From the NCBI GenBank assembly GCA_029204225.1, contig MU832604.1, positions 1 through 64,000 of the forward strand: 64,000 nucleotides of DNA, written 5' to 3'. This DNA comes from Diphasiastrum complanatum (lineage: Eukaryota; Streptophyta; Lycopodiopsida; Lycopodiales; Lycopodiaceae). The notes below the pieces were generated by a model. That model did not search any database. It was given only the letters and a program-made list of their open reading frames with translations, and was not told the origin of the DNA. Each line of letters opens with the position of its first letter. Positions within the stretch are counted from its first letter, which is position 1. Shown piece by piece: positions 34,437 through 46,154 of the stretch. The position numbers were made by a program, and so were the translations under genes.

Positions 34437-35338
34437 TTGGATTACAAGGAAGAGTCCATTTGCAAGGAGTGCGTACTAGGCAAGTTACATAGGAAGAAGT
34501 TCAACAAAGAAGGAGCAACAAGGGCAAAACGAGTGCTTGAGTTGATACACTCTGACCTATGTGGGCCAATGAAGGTAGTGTCTATTGGCAAAGCATTTTA
34601 TTTGCTAACCTTCATTGATGATTACTCACGAATGACTTGGATCTACACCATTAAGCAGAAGTTTGACACATCTGGATGCTTCAAAAGCTTCAAAGCATTG
34701 GTTGAAAATCAGTCAGGTGCTAAGATCAAGGTACTTAGGGCAGATCGTGGTGGCGAGTATCATTCCATAGATTTTATTGACTTTTGCAAGGAGCATGGCA
34801 TTAAACAGGAGTTTGCACAAGTTGATACACCTCAACAAAATGGGGTAGTTGAAAGGAAGAATCGTACCATTGTCAAAGCAGCTAGGGCAATGATGACACA
34901 TATGGGAGTTACTGATTCTTTATGGGGTGAAGCTATCAAAATTGATGTGTTCTTGCAAAATAGCAGCCCTATGGTTGCTATACATAATTGCACACCCGAG
35001 GAGGCATTCACTAGTAAGAAGCCTAAGATGGATGGATTGCGAGTATTTGGATGCCGAGTGTATGTTCACATACCTAAGAGCGAGAGAGCCAAAATGCAGG
35101 TAAAGGCCTTGAAGTGCACTTTTACAGGTTATGATGAACAAACCAAGGGATATAGATGTTATGATCCAGAGGGGCTACGTGTCCACATAAGCCGTGATGT
35201 CTTATTTGATGAACCCCATAGATTTGGGGATGAAGAAAATAATAATGATGAGCTATGTAAGCTTCTCAAAGAGGATGAAGTAGTTCCACCACCATAGGAA
35301 GATCATGATGATGATGATGATGAGGGACATGGTACTCC
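34437..35338 (+). pseudogene. host copia: integrase part before first insertion
   Basis: An uninterrupted 286-codon frame covers CKECVLGKLHRKKF (zinc-binding end), HSDLCGPMKVVSIGKAFY (first catalytic Asp), DDYSRMTWIY, RADRGGEYHSIDFIDFC (second Asp region), DTPQQNGVVERKNRT (catalytic Glu region) and FGCRVYVHIPK. A stop at 35295-35297 precedes an Asp-rich linker. The 5' LTR, gag and protease are absent: copia sequence starts abruptly at about 34435 against gypsy RT. Confidence 0.92.
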
Positions 35339-36372
35339 TGATGAGAATTAGAATCGTGATTTGGATTTCACAGTCGCGAAGCTTTCGTCAAGGAACCACG
35401 ATCCTCTTGCAACTCGAATGGAGTTCAGATGCGATCGTTGGACACTACCAGCTGAATCACTCCTGCAATCCTCCATAATGTAGTCATGCACTACTGATCT
35501 ACGTTTATAAAGTTAATGCAGCATTCAACATAGTTTCAACCAAGGTGCAGAATTAAAATGAACAAGAAAACTCAGACATACGAGTAACAGCAGACGCATT
35601 TGCATTTGAGATCAGACACAACAAGAGAAATTATCTATATTGATCTTCCTCTGTTTTCTTCAAGCACTGCATGAAAATCCACATAGTGCGTTGGCGTGGG
35701 AGAAACACGGTTCTCCACAAGTAATCGTCTTGCTTTACTAACGGATAGTTGGATCTCTATGGATCCTGATCACAGAGCTCGTCTCGCACGCAGGCGAACT
35801 TGTTATCTGTATTTCGTCTTGATTACTTACTAGCATCAGACTACTACGTTACACTGTATGTGTATTCTGTTGATCTATATGTCAAGTATCATCCAGTAAG
35901 TATGGTCGTGCTATGTAAATCTGAGATTAGAGTGATTAAGCATCTACAACTAATCAGGGAATGACAAGAGTGGCAGATTAGCCATGACCTAAAATGTATC
36001 TGTTGACGTCATACCATCAGATCAGATATCTGTAATTTTGGGTACTTGCATGATCTTGCTGGTACTCTTTGGAGCGTGGAGGGCAGGAGAAGGTTTCATT
36101 TTTGTCATTGATTTCGTTTTGGTCGTTTGCCTTCTCTCATACTGGACCGCAAAAGATTCTCGTTCGTGAATCTTTCGTGTTTGCAAATCGTTCGTCTTCG
36201 TCTACTTTGACTTTCGTGTTCGCGAACCGTTCGTCTTCGTTTCCTTTGACTTTCATGTTCGCAAAACTTTTCGTGCTTCGTGTCTCCTGACTTTCGTATT
36301 CGTGAACATCTTTGTCGGGCTGAGGGTTGAAAGCTAGCAAGGCTTTGTAGTTAGAAACATTTCGTTTCTTCT
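35339..36372 (-). mobile_element. 3' LTR of the 4.9-kb copia
   Basis: Contains a CGTTCGTCTTCG/TTTCGTGTTCG-rich segment (36170-36310) shared with the right LTR. The minus strand next to its right end has a purine run (GAGAGGGAGCAGAAGAAACG), the probable polypurine tract. The last base is T where the other LTR has A. Confidence 0.9.
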
Positions 36373-37960
36373 GCTCCCTCTCAAAGCATGATAGCTTTAC
36401 GATCCTGAGACTGCTCCTTTGTCTCTCAAAGAGTCCTTTGTCTAGAGCTTTAGTGAAGATGTCAACAACCATGTCTTTTGTTCCGATGAAGGTGGTCTGC
36501 AACATCTTCTTATCAATTAGATCCCTGATCAAGTGGTACTTGATCACAATGTGTTTTGTTCTGAAATGGAACACGGGATCTTTTGTCAGGTGTATTGCAG
36601 AGGTGTTGTCCATCTGCAAGACCAGGGGCTCGTTTCTTGTTTCTCCCAATTTGTCCAAGAACTGCCTTAGCCAGATTATTTCGTTGGCCATCTTTGCTGC
36701 TGCTACATACTCTGCTTTGCAGGATGACTGGGCTACAATGGTCTGTTTCTTGTTGACCTAGAAAACTGCTGCTCCTGATGCGATGGTGAGTTCTCCTGAA
36801 ATGCTTTTACAGTCATCCCTGAGAGATGCCCAGCTAGCGTCGCTGTAGGAAAGTATCCTGAAACCTGCACCACGACAATAATACAAGCCATAATCTCTCA
36901 TTAATTGAAGATATTGCAAAATTTGTTTTGCAATTGTCCAATGTGTCGAGCCTGGATTCGTGCAAAATTGGCTCATCCTGAATACTGCATAAGCAATATC
37001 AGGATGTGTGTTGTCAGCAAGGTACATCAGTAATGCTCTCAGCATCCTATAAGGTGTGAGCTGCATCTGTTCTCTCTCTTCCTTAGTCTTTGGACAGTCA
37101 TCATTCGTCAACACCATTCCTGCAAGCATTGGAGTGTTCGCTCCTTTGCAGTTCAGCATCCCAAAGTCCTCTAGGATCTTCTGGATGTATCTGGACTGGT
37201 GAAGGTATAATTTACCTCCCTCGTAGTCCCTTTTAATTTGCAAGCCTAGGTAACACCTGGCTTCTCCCAGATCCATGATCTCAAAATATTTTGAGATGTC
37301 TGCCTTTACTTCAGCAATTAGCTACTCACTCCTGCAAAGTATCAGAGTGTTGTCCACATACACAACCACAATGATGATATGCCCATCTGTAACTCTGACA
37401 TATACATTGGAATCAGCCAACAGAGGCTTGAATCCTAATGATTTCAGGGCTTGATCTTTATTCTTGTACCATTGTCAAGCTGATTATTTCAGACTGTAGA
37501 TGCTTCTATGCATTCTGCATGCATAGTCAGGAAGTGAATTCAAGACATATCCTGGGGGTTGATCCATGTAGACCTTTTCATCTAATTCGCCATGCAAGAA
37601 GGTTGTCTTCTCGTCCACAATGTGGATCTTGAGGTCATAAGGCATATGCAAATAACAGATGTAGGGATGAATGTTTGACGACAGGAGAGAAGGTTTCAGA
37701 GTAGTCAATATCGTATCTCTGAGAAAAACCTTTCGCTACAGTCTTGCCTTATATTTTGTCACATTTCCGTCTGGTCCGTATTTGCGCTTGAAGACCCATT
37801 TGTATTTGACAGTCTTGTGCTTATGTGGTAATGGCTCCAACGTCCATACCTGGTTCTTCCTCATGGACTCTATCTCTTTGTTCATGGCTTGGATCCATCT
37901 GTCCTTTTATGGACCTTCAATCGCCTCCTCGAAAAGTCTACGGTTCGCCACTGAACCCAC
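36373..37960 (-). pseudogene. copia RT and RNase H of the 4.9-kb element
   Basis: RNase H: frame 36691-36137, running into the LTR, with NEIIWLRQFLDKLGETR, DNTSAIHLTKDPVFHFRTKH and MVVDIFTKALDKGLF. RT: 37276-36758, with DLGEARCYLGLQIKRDYEGG, QSRYIQKILEDFG, TPYRMLRALLMYLA and YSDASWASLRDD. Further upstream are EKVYMDQPPGYV (about 37570) and KWVFKRKYGPDG-like sequence (about 37780). The catalytic block near 37345 reads VVVYVDNTLIL, i.e. YVDN instead of YVDD. Several stops and frame changes. Confidence 0.88.
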
Positions 37961-39113
37961 AAAACTCTTCTGATGTGGAAGCTGAGCTGCCTAGCACATA
38001 TCTTGTTGGCGCTCTTCGTGGTCTTGTCGACCTTCTGAGAGATCCTCCTGGAACAGCTATGCCTTTGCCCTTGTCAACTCTGCTTGGTCCAAAACCATTT
38101 TGGTTTACAGGAACCGCAGCAGCAGGTTGCCCCTTCAATCTTTCTTCGTCAGATTCGTCGTTCGACTCAGGCTCCTCGACATAGGATGAACTATTGTTGT
38201 TCTCTTGTCTGTTCTGTGCTGACTTGTTTCTCGGGTTCTGGCGACAATCCATGGCTGTGTGACCCTTCTTATGGTAATGGATACACTCAATCTTGTAATT
38301 GAGCCAGCAGGTATTGTATGCCCATCTCTTCTGCATCTCACACAAGTCTTCTTGTCTGCACCTTGTTGTTTTGACCTCCCTTTGGTCTTCCAGTTGCCTT
38401 TGCTTGTTCCCTCTGCTTGCTGGTCATGATCCTGCCTCTAACTGGACTCCCTCTTAGGCTTAAATTGCTTTTTTAATTTTTTTTTTGTTGCCATAGAGGG
38501 CCTGGTCAGAACCATCTTTGTGATCAAGATGTTCTCTGGCCTCGACTTCCTCTTGAATCTTGACAATCGCCTTTTCGAGGTTCATGGCAGGATCTTTCGC
38601 GAGCAGGATTCTTGTCGTCTGGAATGATCTAGGTAAGGCTCTCAACAGGTACGTGAGCTACTTCTCAGCTGACACAACGTTCTCTGTTTCAGAGTTATGT
38701 AGTGACAAAAATAGATCCTTTATCTTTCTTACGAAAGAAGTGAGGTCTTTTCCATTCCACTACAAATTCATCAGCTAATCTTCCAGCATCATGATTTGAC
38801 TTTTTGATTTCGTCTGAAATCTGGTGAGTAATGCATCCCACATCTCCTTAGCTTTGGAGAGTGTAGCCAGGTCAAGTGTGAGACTATCTTCGATAGAAGA
38901 TGATAACAAAGCTACTACCTTGTTGTTTTTCTCCCTCCATTCACGTAGCTCCTTGCCTGTTGTCATAGGCATTTCTTCTGTGCCATCCACCCAGGAAAAT
39001 AGTCCTTCGCCCTTGAGTATCAAAGATGTCTTAGCTTTCCAGGCTAGAAAGTTAGGTCATGAAGAATCAAGTATTGTGTAAATCTTGCTCTGCATGCTAC
39101 TGATTGAAGCCAT
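37938..39113 (-). pseudogene. copia gag joined to RT start
   Basis: Begins at the ATG at 39113 (MASISSMQSKIY), with ILKGEGLFSWVDGTEEMP and LATLSKAKEMWDALLTRFQ, then DPAMNLEKAIVKIQEEV. The CCHC knuckle is CIHYHKKGHTAMDC near 38275. About 70 codons later, in the same frame, comes RRSTRPRRAPTRYV (38025-37985). In complete copia elements that segment lies after integrase, at the entry to RT. Protease and integrase are thus cleanly missing. A few in-frame stops. Confidence 0.85.
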
Positions 39114-39213
39114 ATCTTCTTGGAGTCTTTTCTCTTATTGATGGTTGTTAGTTTGAATGTTGGGCCTCCTGGATCTGCTGGCTTCTTGGCTATGTTAGAA
39201 TATGACAGGATGA

Positions 39214-39228
39214 CCTGCTCTGATACCA
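39214..39228 (-). other. primer-binding site of the 4.9-kb copia
   Basis: The minus strand reads TGGTATCAGAGCAGG, an exact TGGTATCAGAGC match to the usual tRNA-Met primer site. It is separated by one base from the LTR end at 39230. Confidence 0.95.
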
Positions 39229-39229
39229 C

Positions 39230-40261
39230 TGATGAGAATCAAAATTGCGATTTGAATTTCGCAGTCGCGAAGCTTTCGCGAAGGAACCACGATCCTCTTG
39301 TGACTCGGATGGAGTTCAGATGCGATTGCTGGACACTGCCAGCTGAATCACTCCTACAATTCTCCAGAATGTAGTCAGGCACTGTTGATCTTTGTTTATA
39401 AAATTAATGCAGCATTCAACATAGTTTCAACCAAGGTGCGGAATTAAAATGAACAAGAAAACTCAGACATACGAGTAACAGCAGATGCATTTGCATTCGA
39501 GATCAGACACAACAAGAGAAATTATCTATATTGATCTTTCTCTGTTTTCTTCAAGCAGTGCATGCAAATCCACGCAGTGCGTTGGCGTGATAGAAACACG
39601 GTTCTCTCACAAGTAATTATCTCGCTTTACTAGCGAACAGTTGCATCACTATGGATCCTAATCACAGAGCTCATCTCGCACGCAGGTGGACTTGTTGTTT
39701 GTATTTCATCTTGATTGCTTACTAGCATCAGACTACTATGTTACACTGTATGTGTATTCTGTTGATCTATATATCAAGTATCATCCAATAAGTATGGTCA
39801 CTCTATGTAAATCTAAAATTAGAGTGATTAAGCATCTACAACTAATCAGGGAATCACAAGAGTGGCATATTAGCCACAACCTAAAATGTATATGCTCATG
39901 TCATACCATCAGATCAGATATTTGTACTTCTGGGTACTTGCATGATCTTGCTGGTACTCTTTGGAGTGTAGAGGGCAGGAGAAGGTTTCGTTTTTGTTGT
40001 TTTCGTTTTGGTCGTTTGCCTTCTCTCGTATTGGACCGCAAAAGACTCTCGTTCGTGAATCTTTCGTGTTCGCAAACTGTTCGTCTTTGTCTACTTTGAC
40101 TTTCGTGTTCACGAACCGTTCGTCTTCGTTTTCTTTGACTTTTGTGTTCGCAAAACTTTTTGTGCTTCGTGTCTCCTGACTTTCGTATTCGCGAACATCT
40201 TTGTCAGGCTGAGGGTTGAAAGCTAGCAAGGCTTTGTAGTTAGAACCATTTCGTTTCTTCA
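39230..40261 (-). mobile_element. 5' LTR of the 4.9-kb copia
   Basis: Pairs with 35339-36372. Ends TTTCGTTTCTTCA at 40261, followed by CCTCC, the likely target duplication. Confidence 0.92.
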
Positions 40262-41781
40262 CCTCCCACCATAGAGACGAGATGGAGAGTGAGAAGCAAA
40301 TCTATTGGATCGGAAAAGACTGAGGTAGCAGGTGATAAAAGGAAGGAGCAAGATGCACCATGGGATTCCTATTCACCTCGTAGCGGATCACCTCAACGTA
40401 AGTTACCTAAATGGTACACTAAACTCATGAGTGACAAGGAAGGAGAAATTGTCGAGTCTAGTAAGGAGGGAGAGTTGCGGCATTCCACAAGAGAGAAGAA
40501 GGAACCTGACATGTTTCAGGTAAATCTTGTACTTATGAGTGATATTATTTCATGTACTGAACCCTCTTGCTTTGAGGAGGCCAAAAATTAGGAGGTATGG
40601 CAAAAAGCAATGCAGGAGGAGATTGATTTCATCAAACACCATGACACATGGAAGATAGTGGATCTTCTAAAGGGCAAAAATCCATTGGAAACAAGTGGGT
40701 ATACAGGACAAAGTACAATGTCGATGGAACTATTACAAAGCACAAAGCAAGGCTTGTAGTGAAGGGCTATGCACAAAGTAAGGGCATTGACTATGAAGAG
40801 ACTTTCGCTCCTGTGGCCAAGTGGAATACACTTCGCATGGTGATTGCTTTGGTGGCACTTTTTGGATGGAATCTACATCAAATGGACGTAAATTCCGCAT
40901 TCCTAAATGGTAAGCTTGAAGAAGAATTGTACATGGAGCAACCTAGTGGCTTTGTCATACATGGCATGGGGAAGACAAAGTGTGCAAGCTGAAGAAAGCC
41001 TTGTACGGATTGAAACAAGCACCACATGCTTGGTATAGCCACTTTGATGAGCATCTCCTATCTAGAGGTTTGATACGCATTTCTTCAGATTTCAATCTCT
41101 AATACTTTGCTCGTGACTCAAGTAACACACTGATTGTGCTATACGTAGGCGACCTCATAATCATAGGAAATGATGATGATTTGATTGGTGCAATCAAGAA
41201 GGACTTATCTTCCAGTTTTGATATGACTGATCTTGGCTTGATGCACTACTATTTGGGAGTGGAAGTATGGCAAGGTTGCAGTAGTATCTCACTAACTCAA
41301 ACAAAGTACGTGAATGAGATTTTGAAGCATTTCAAAATGTGCGATAGCAAGCCAATATCCACACCTGTGAAGGTTGGTAAGAAACTATCTAACTAGGATG
41401 AGAGTGCACTAGTTAATGCTACTTTATTTTGTCAATTAGTTGGTTCGCTGATTTATGTCACAACTACTCGACCTGACATAAGTTATGCTGTAAGCGTTGT
41501 AAGTCAATTCATGGCTGCTCCTAGAGAGATTCACTGGAAAGCAGCGAAGATAATTCTTCGTTTGGTAAAGGGCACGTTAACCCATGGATTGTTGTATGAG
41601 AGGCAACATACTTTACCAGTTTTACAGGGCTTTGCTGATTCAGATTGGGCAAGCTGTATTGATGACATGAGATCTACCATAGATTATATATTTCATGTTG
41701 GTAATGGTGTATTTTCTTGGTCAAGAAAGAAACAAGACACAGTTGCTCTTTTTACTACAAAAGCAGAATACAAAGCACTAT
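40262..41781 (+). pseudogene. host copia: RT and RNase H start, between insertions
   Basis: Continues the element of 34437-35338. Linker frame 40289-40588, then RT: NKWVYRTKYNVDGTITK, ARLVVKGYAQSKGIDYEE, TFAPVAKWNTLRMVIALVA, QMDVNSAFLNGKLEEELYME, then a frame change to [19 protein letters not shown]. The catalytic block at about 41140 reads VLYVGDLIIIG (YVGD for YVDD). It then runs MTDLGLMHYYLGVEVWQG, GSLIYVTTTRPDISYAVSVV and RNase H FADSDWASCIDD, FSWSRKKQDTVALFTTKAEY. It stops at 41781, where the 12-kb element begins. Confidence 0.92.
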
Positions 41782-42605
41782 TGTTGGAAGTATTTCTAGT
41801 TCGTGCGATGGCTAGATCTACTTACGGGTGTAGTATAGGGATGTAGAGATTCATCTACTTTTTAAGTTTCTACAACAAGCTTCAACGAAAATACGCAAAT
41901 AAAACAATGATGAAGCACTAAGGTTTACCCAACTAGTGTCCGAAACAGAAATGAAATTTACTGAGATGACAAAATACAAAACCTTACTAAGGCTTACCCA
42001 ACTAGCAAGGTGATTAGACTAAATCCTAGATTAACACCCAAAGGGTAATAAACTGAGATTGCGGCAAATACTAAGCAAATAAGCAATAATGAACATGCCA
42101 CAATAAAACCGATGAAAAGGAGGCAAGAGGAGGCCCGAGCACCTTCCCTCAAGCTATGCACCTTTCCAAAGGGAACACAAATGATATAGAATGATAACTC
42201 TCCAAAATAGAGAGCAAGATAGCTTAATCTCAAAAGTGTCTTTTACAATGCAAATACTTTTCCTTTTATGGCAAGGAGGGTCTTCCATAAGTATCTACTA
42301 ACTTATGGGACTAATATGTTTCTAGCCTTTCTAGAACTATTAACTTAGGATTTAGAACTTCAAATTTCTTAACTTAGAAAAACTTAAGATAAAATATTTC
42401 TAATCTTAAGTTTCCTAAGTCTAAGTTCTAAATCTAAGTTTAAGCTTTTTTTTATTATTATTTAAGCTTCTACTCATGGACTTGCAAAACACATGCCATG
42501 GCTGAAGTTTATTGACAGATACTCATATGTGATCTTACAAAACACATGCCACATAGTTTTATTTATTTCTTTTTTATTTTCTCTGTGTTAGCACAGTTGC
42601 AAACA
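41782..42605 (-). mobile_element. 3' LTR of the 12-kb gypsy
   Basis: Starts TGTTGGAAG on the plus strand and ends AAACA before TTATCCCCCTCC. Pairs with 53035-53840 over its whole length with scattered changes. A 79-codon hydrophobic minus-strand frame occurs in both LTRs, but there is no sign it is a gene. Confidence 0.92.
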
Positions 42606-42618
42606 TTATCCCCCTCCT
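42606..42618 (-). other. polypurine tract of the 12-kb gypsy
   Basis: The minus strand reads AGGAGGGGGATAA directly before TGTTTGCAAC, the LTR start. Confidence 0.8.
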
Positions 42619-42962
42619 TATTGGATTGGTGGTCCCACACCAATCGACGCCATTTCGTCCTGGATCTTTTGTGCTTCTTGGAGGTGAGACTGTTGCTGTC
42701 GGGAGTGGTAGATTGTCGTGCCGATGCCCTCCATCATTTGCCACCGTAATTTGTTTAGGAAGGGCATGGGTTTGTAATAATGGAGCATACCCTGGAGAAA
42801 GTTATGGGTTTTTCATAGCTCCACCATATCAACGTGCAGGGCAGAAGTGAGTGCAGCGCGATAATAGAGCCTTGCAACGTTGATATGGTCGTCTTGCGTG
42901 CGCAAGGGTTTATTGATATCAAGGGCGATTGGGGGTAACCCTCGATCCCAAAAACCTCTGAG

Positions 42963-45900
42963 TTATGTCAGAAATGCCACCAGGCCGCAATTATTCTCAA
43001 AATATCTGACATCGCGATCAGGATTGCCATGGTGCTTCTGGTAGAATACTCGACAGTTGGTGACCATGTCTTCAGCTAAGTTGCCGGTATCCACGCCTGT
43101 GAGTTTAGACCAAAAGATTCTGTTCTTGACCTTGGTGGCATGAAATGGTTCTTGCCTCGCTACTGGATAGTAATAAGGATTGGTGCGCATGTAGGAGGGA
43201 GCTTCGAGATACCATGCCATGGAGGTCTTACTTTGCAGGAAGAGCTGATGATGCCAGAGACGTTGTGGATCCAGGAGTTTGATTGCTACTTTATGTGTCT
43301 GACATTGGTCCAAATCTGGCAGTATGTAGCCACCTCGCTCTTTCGTTGTTGGATACTTCTTTGCAAACTCCTGAGAGACGCGCAACTCCTTGCTTGGTTT
43401 TGTGGGTGTGATTCTGTGCCGGATGGTTGGTGTTTCAGAGGCATTCTCGTGTTCGGTTTGTGGATCGGATTCAAGAGAGAGAGGAGGTGAGGGGTTAGCT
43501 TCTGCAATTCTTTGTGACTCATAAGAAAATTGTCATAGAATGAAGGTGGGGTTAGTGGTGTCGAGAGGGTTAGAAGCGGTGGAAGGGAAAAGATAATGTT
43601 GGGAGCTTGTACCCCCAAAGCCCGATGGATTGGTTGGTGTTTGAGCTCCTTGCCCCAGGGGTTGGCCTTGAAATGTGGAGCCTTGAGTTGCAAGAGGAGT
43701 CTGTTGGAATCCTGCTCTGTCTCCACCATCTGGTCCATCAAAGTGGTGCCCCGAATCATGGAATTGGGCATGCTCTACATGAATCGACGGGGTCGATTGG
43801 GAAGCAGCCTTTAAGCGTTCTTCTAGGGTGGCTATGTGCTACTTTTAGGCCTCGACGGAAGCAATGTTTTTGGGCCAGCGTTTGATAGGCCACCACTGGA
43901 ATGACAGTTCCCTCAAGAATAGCTGGTGGTGCGAAGTCGTTGAAGTTCACCATTTCCAATTGTTCCTTCATAACGGAATGTGCTACTTGTGAATCTACTA
44001 TAGTCTCATCCTTTTCGGCTTTGAGGGTATCGATGGTTTGCTGCATGTTGGATACCTTCAGTTGGAGCTGGTTCTGGAGGTGGAGTAGCATCTGTTGTTG
44101 TTGTTGATTGTAATTTGTTAGGTTCTGGATATGTAGTTGTTGTTGTTTGTTTTCCTCCTCTAGCCTCGCTTTTTCTTTTTGAAGGCCCGCCATTGCACCA
44201 TCATCAAATTGTCGCATAGTATACTGTCCCCCTAGGGTGCCGAATAGATTGTATTGGAGCTCATTCACCAACCATACCGCTTTTTGGGCTGCAAGGGGTA
44301 GCTACTCCCAGGGACCAATGTCAGGCATTAGAGGAGTTCTAAATCCAAAAAAGACCCTTTGTAAAGATTCTTTTTATAATTTTTCTTAATTTTTTCTTAC
44401 ACATGGACCAATCAAAACACTCAAATTTGAAATCTACGTAACGTAACTTTTTGAGTCCACATTTTGATTCCACACAAAAATGGCATAACTTTTTAGTGCT
44501 AAGTCCAAATTTAGCAAAGTTTGGTGCACTGGGAAGCGCTCAACAAGGGCTTTCCAATGATATGTTACATGACATATTTCAGAGATATGATTAAAAAGTT
44601 ATGGCAAGTCAAAAGTATTAGTGCTATAATATTTTAATAATATAAAAGACATCTTGCACGAAATCTTAAAGGGTCTTTTTGGAGCTCAAAACTCCCCTAA
44701 TGGAGGGTGCGTGTGTAGTTAGGATACGACATTGGGTTAAATGGTAGAAAATCAGGAGCAGGGCTAGACGGAGGTGTATGAAAGGCAGGTGGGGGTGAGT
44801 GTGGATTGAGGGGTGGGGAGATACTGCATGGCAGAGATTGTTGGATTGGGTTAGTGGTGACAGTGGTTGATGGAAGTGCAGTTAGTAATTGTAATGCAAA
44901 ATCATCTACGTTGACTGTGGAGTCAAGTAGGCTGGAGATTTGTACAGGTGAGGCTTTTGTGGAAGTGTGGAAGTAAAGCCCGTGTTGAGAGTTAGTGAGG
45001 GTGTAGAGGTGGCAGTAAATGGTGGGGGTGGTGGTGGGAGTGTGAGAGCAAGTGATGGAGAGGAGATTGCTTGTGTGGATGGAATCATGCCCATAGGATC
45101 AGAGTCGGAAGTGTCTGCCATTCCGGAGCTGCCTGTTGCTGTTGCTACTGCTTGTCGGCATTGTTAGGCCTGGTGAAGTAAGGCCGCCTACTGCTCTAGG
45201 ACCTCCTTTGGGACCTGAGATGGTTTAAGGCTCCCTTCGGATTCAGCATATTCCACCCCGATGTCGCTGGATAGAATGTCATGTGGGACATCGGTTTTTG
45301 TGCTGATTGCCTTCCCTTTTAGTAGGTGGGGCTGGTGAGACCGGGTCTGCTGTCGATTGGGGGTGTCTCGTTTTTTTGTGCTTGGATAAACATTATCCAA
45401 CTCCTTGATGGCAGCAGCCGCCCTAGATCCCAATTGTTTGGTGACCAACATGTGGAGGGATACCCACATTTGGTAGTTGGTTTGCGGGCTTTCAGAGCTC
45501 CGCACAGCTTCTCTGCTCCCTTCTCAACCCACTTGTAATTTTGAGTGGGATCGTCCATGGTGAGGGTCAGAGAAAAGAGGTCGTTCAGTGGGATGTGATC
45601 CATCTTGGTGGTATGCACTGTAACCATGTTGACGAGGATCTCTGAGGCGGCCCGTAGTTGGGGATCCGTGATAAGGCGGATATAGCGATCCCGTCGTTGG
45701 TTTGGGCAATGGTTTTGCTGTCGTCTGTCAGAAATTTTGTAAAGTACTTGGCATCATAGCTGGTGCCCTTTCCATGGATTGTCTCTCCGAGATTAGGAGA
45801 GCCGATGCTCTGGAGATCCCCAGGAGAGACATTGATAATAGAATAGCTGCCACTCTTGGATGTAATCCGGAAAGTTTGGAACTCATCCGAATAGGTGGAG

Positions 45901-46154
45901 TAGGCTGCTCGGATGAGGATCTCGCTCTGCTGGTCCCAGAAAAGTGTCAGATCAAAGCCAAGGTTGGTGAGGATATCCTTGGCCAGTGTGAGCTGCTTGG
46001 CGTAATTCTTAAGATAGATCATGACTATATCCCCTGAATAAGGACAAGGGGATTTACGGCGATGCAAGCTAAGCGAGGAATCGCGGGAAGCCATGATAGC
46101 AGTGATTTTAAATTGCTCTAAGAATTTTGAAAATTTTGAAATATTTTTTGGCAT
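42963..46154 (-). pseudogene. post-pol ORF region of the 12-kb gypsy
   Basis: Coding-like minus-strand blocks after integrase. The N-terminal block starts at MASRDSSLSLHRRK (ATG 46094, or 20 codons earlier) with GDIVMIYLKNYAKQLTLA and LGFDLTLFWDQQSE. After a frame change come TVHTTKMDHIPLNDLFSLTL and YKWVEKGAEKLC (45627-45500), then MWVSLHMLVTKQLGSRAAA. A Pro-rich stretch follows (45121-44906). After a small inserted element comes a Gln-rich coiled coil (44271-43900: LQKEKARLEEENKQQQLHI). The C-terminal block (43385-42963) has TGVDTGNLAEDMVTNCRVFY and ends in a stop. No transmembrane segment or known domain is seen. Athila elements carry an env-like ORF and Tat elements an extra ORF at this position. 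I cannot match either by sequence. Confidence 0.65.
44331..44697. mobile_element. 367-bp MITE-like element with terminal inverted repeats
   Basis: The left end GAGGAGTTCTAAATCCAAAA and the reverse complement of the right end (GGGGAGTTTTGAGCTCCAAA) match for about 40 bp, including AAAAGACCCTTT. TA dinucleotides flank both ends (44329-44330 and 44698-44699), suggesting a TA target duplication as in Tc1/mariner-type elements. It lies between the Pro-rich and coiled-coil blocks of the post-pol region and is AT-rich and non-coding. Confidence 0.82.

Larger units (their letters stand above)
35339..40261 (-). mobile_element. 4.9-kb internally deleted Ty1/copia element
   Basis: Left LTR 35339-36372 (3' LTR) and right LTR 39230-40261 (5' LTR) are alignable over about 1030 bp with scattered differences, both starting TGATGAGAAT on the plus strand. 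A tRNA-Met primer site adjoins the right LTR and a purine tract adjoins the left one, so the element reads on the minus strand. Flanks ACTCC (35334-35338) and CCTCC (40262-40266) fit a 5-bp target duplication with one change. The host copia frame stays open when 35338 is followed by the sequence from 40267. The internal part is only about 2.86 kb: gag, then RT and RNase H, with no protease or integrase. Confidence 0.93.

Noticed and set aside
41994-42233. 79-codon hydrophobic minus-strand frame, also at 53247-53486
   Set aside because: Both copies lie at the same place in the two LTRs of one element, so agreement reflects LTR duplication, not a conserved gene. Kept only as a remark.
42963-46154. 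Post-pol region as an ancient viral or pararetroviral insertion
   Set aside because: It sits inside the LTRs of a gypsy element in pol orientation, and no movement-protein, coat or envelope motif was recognised.
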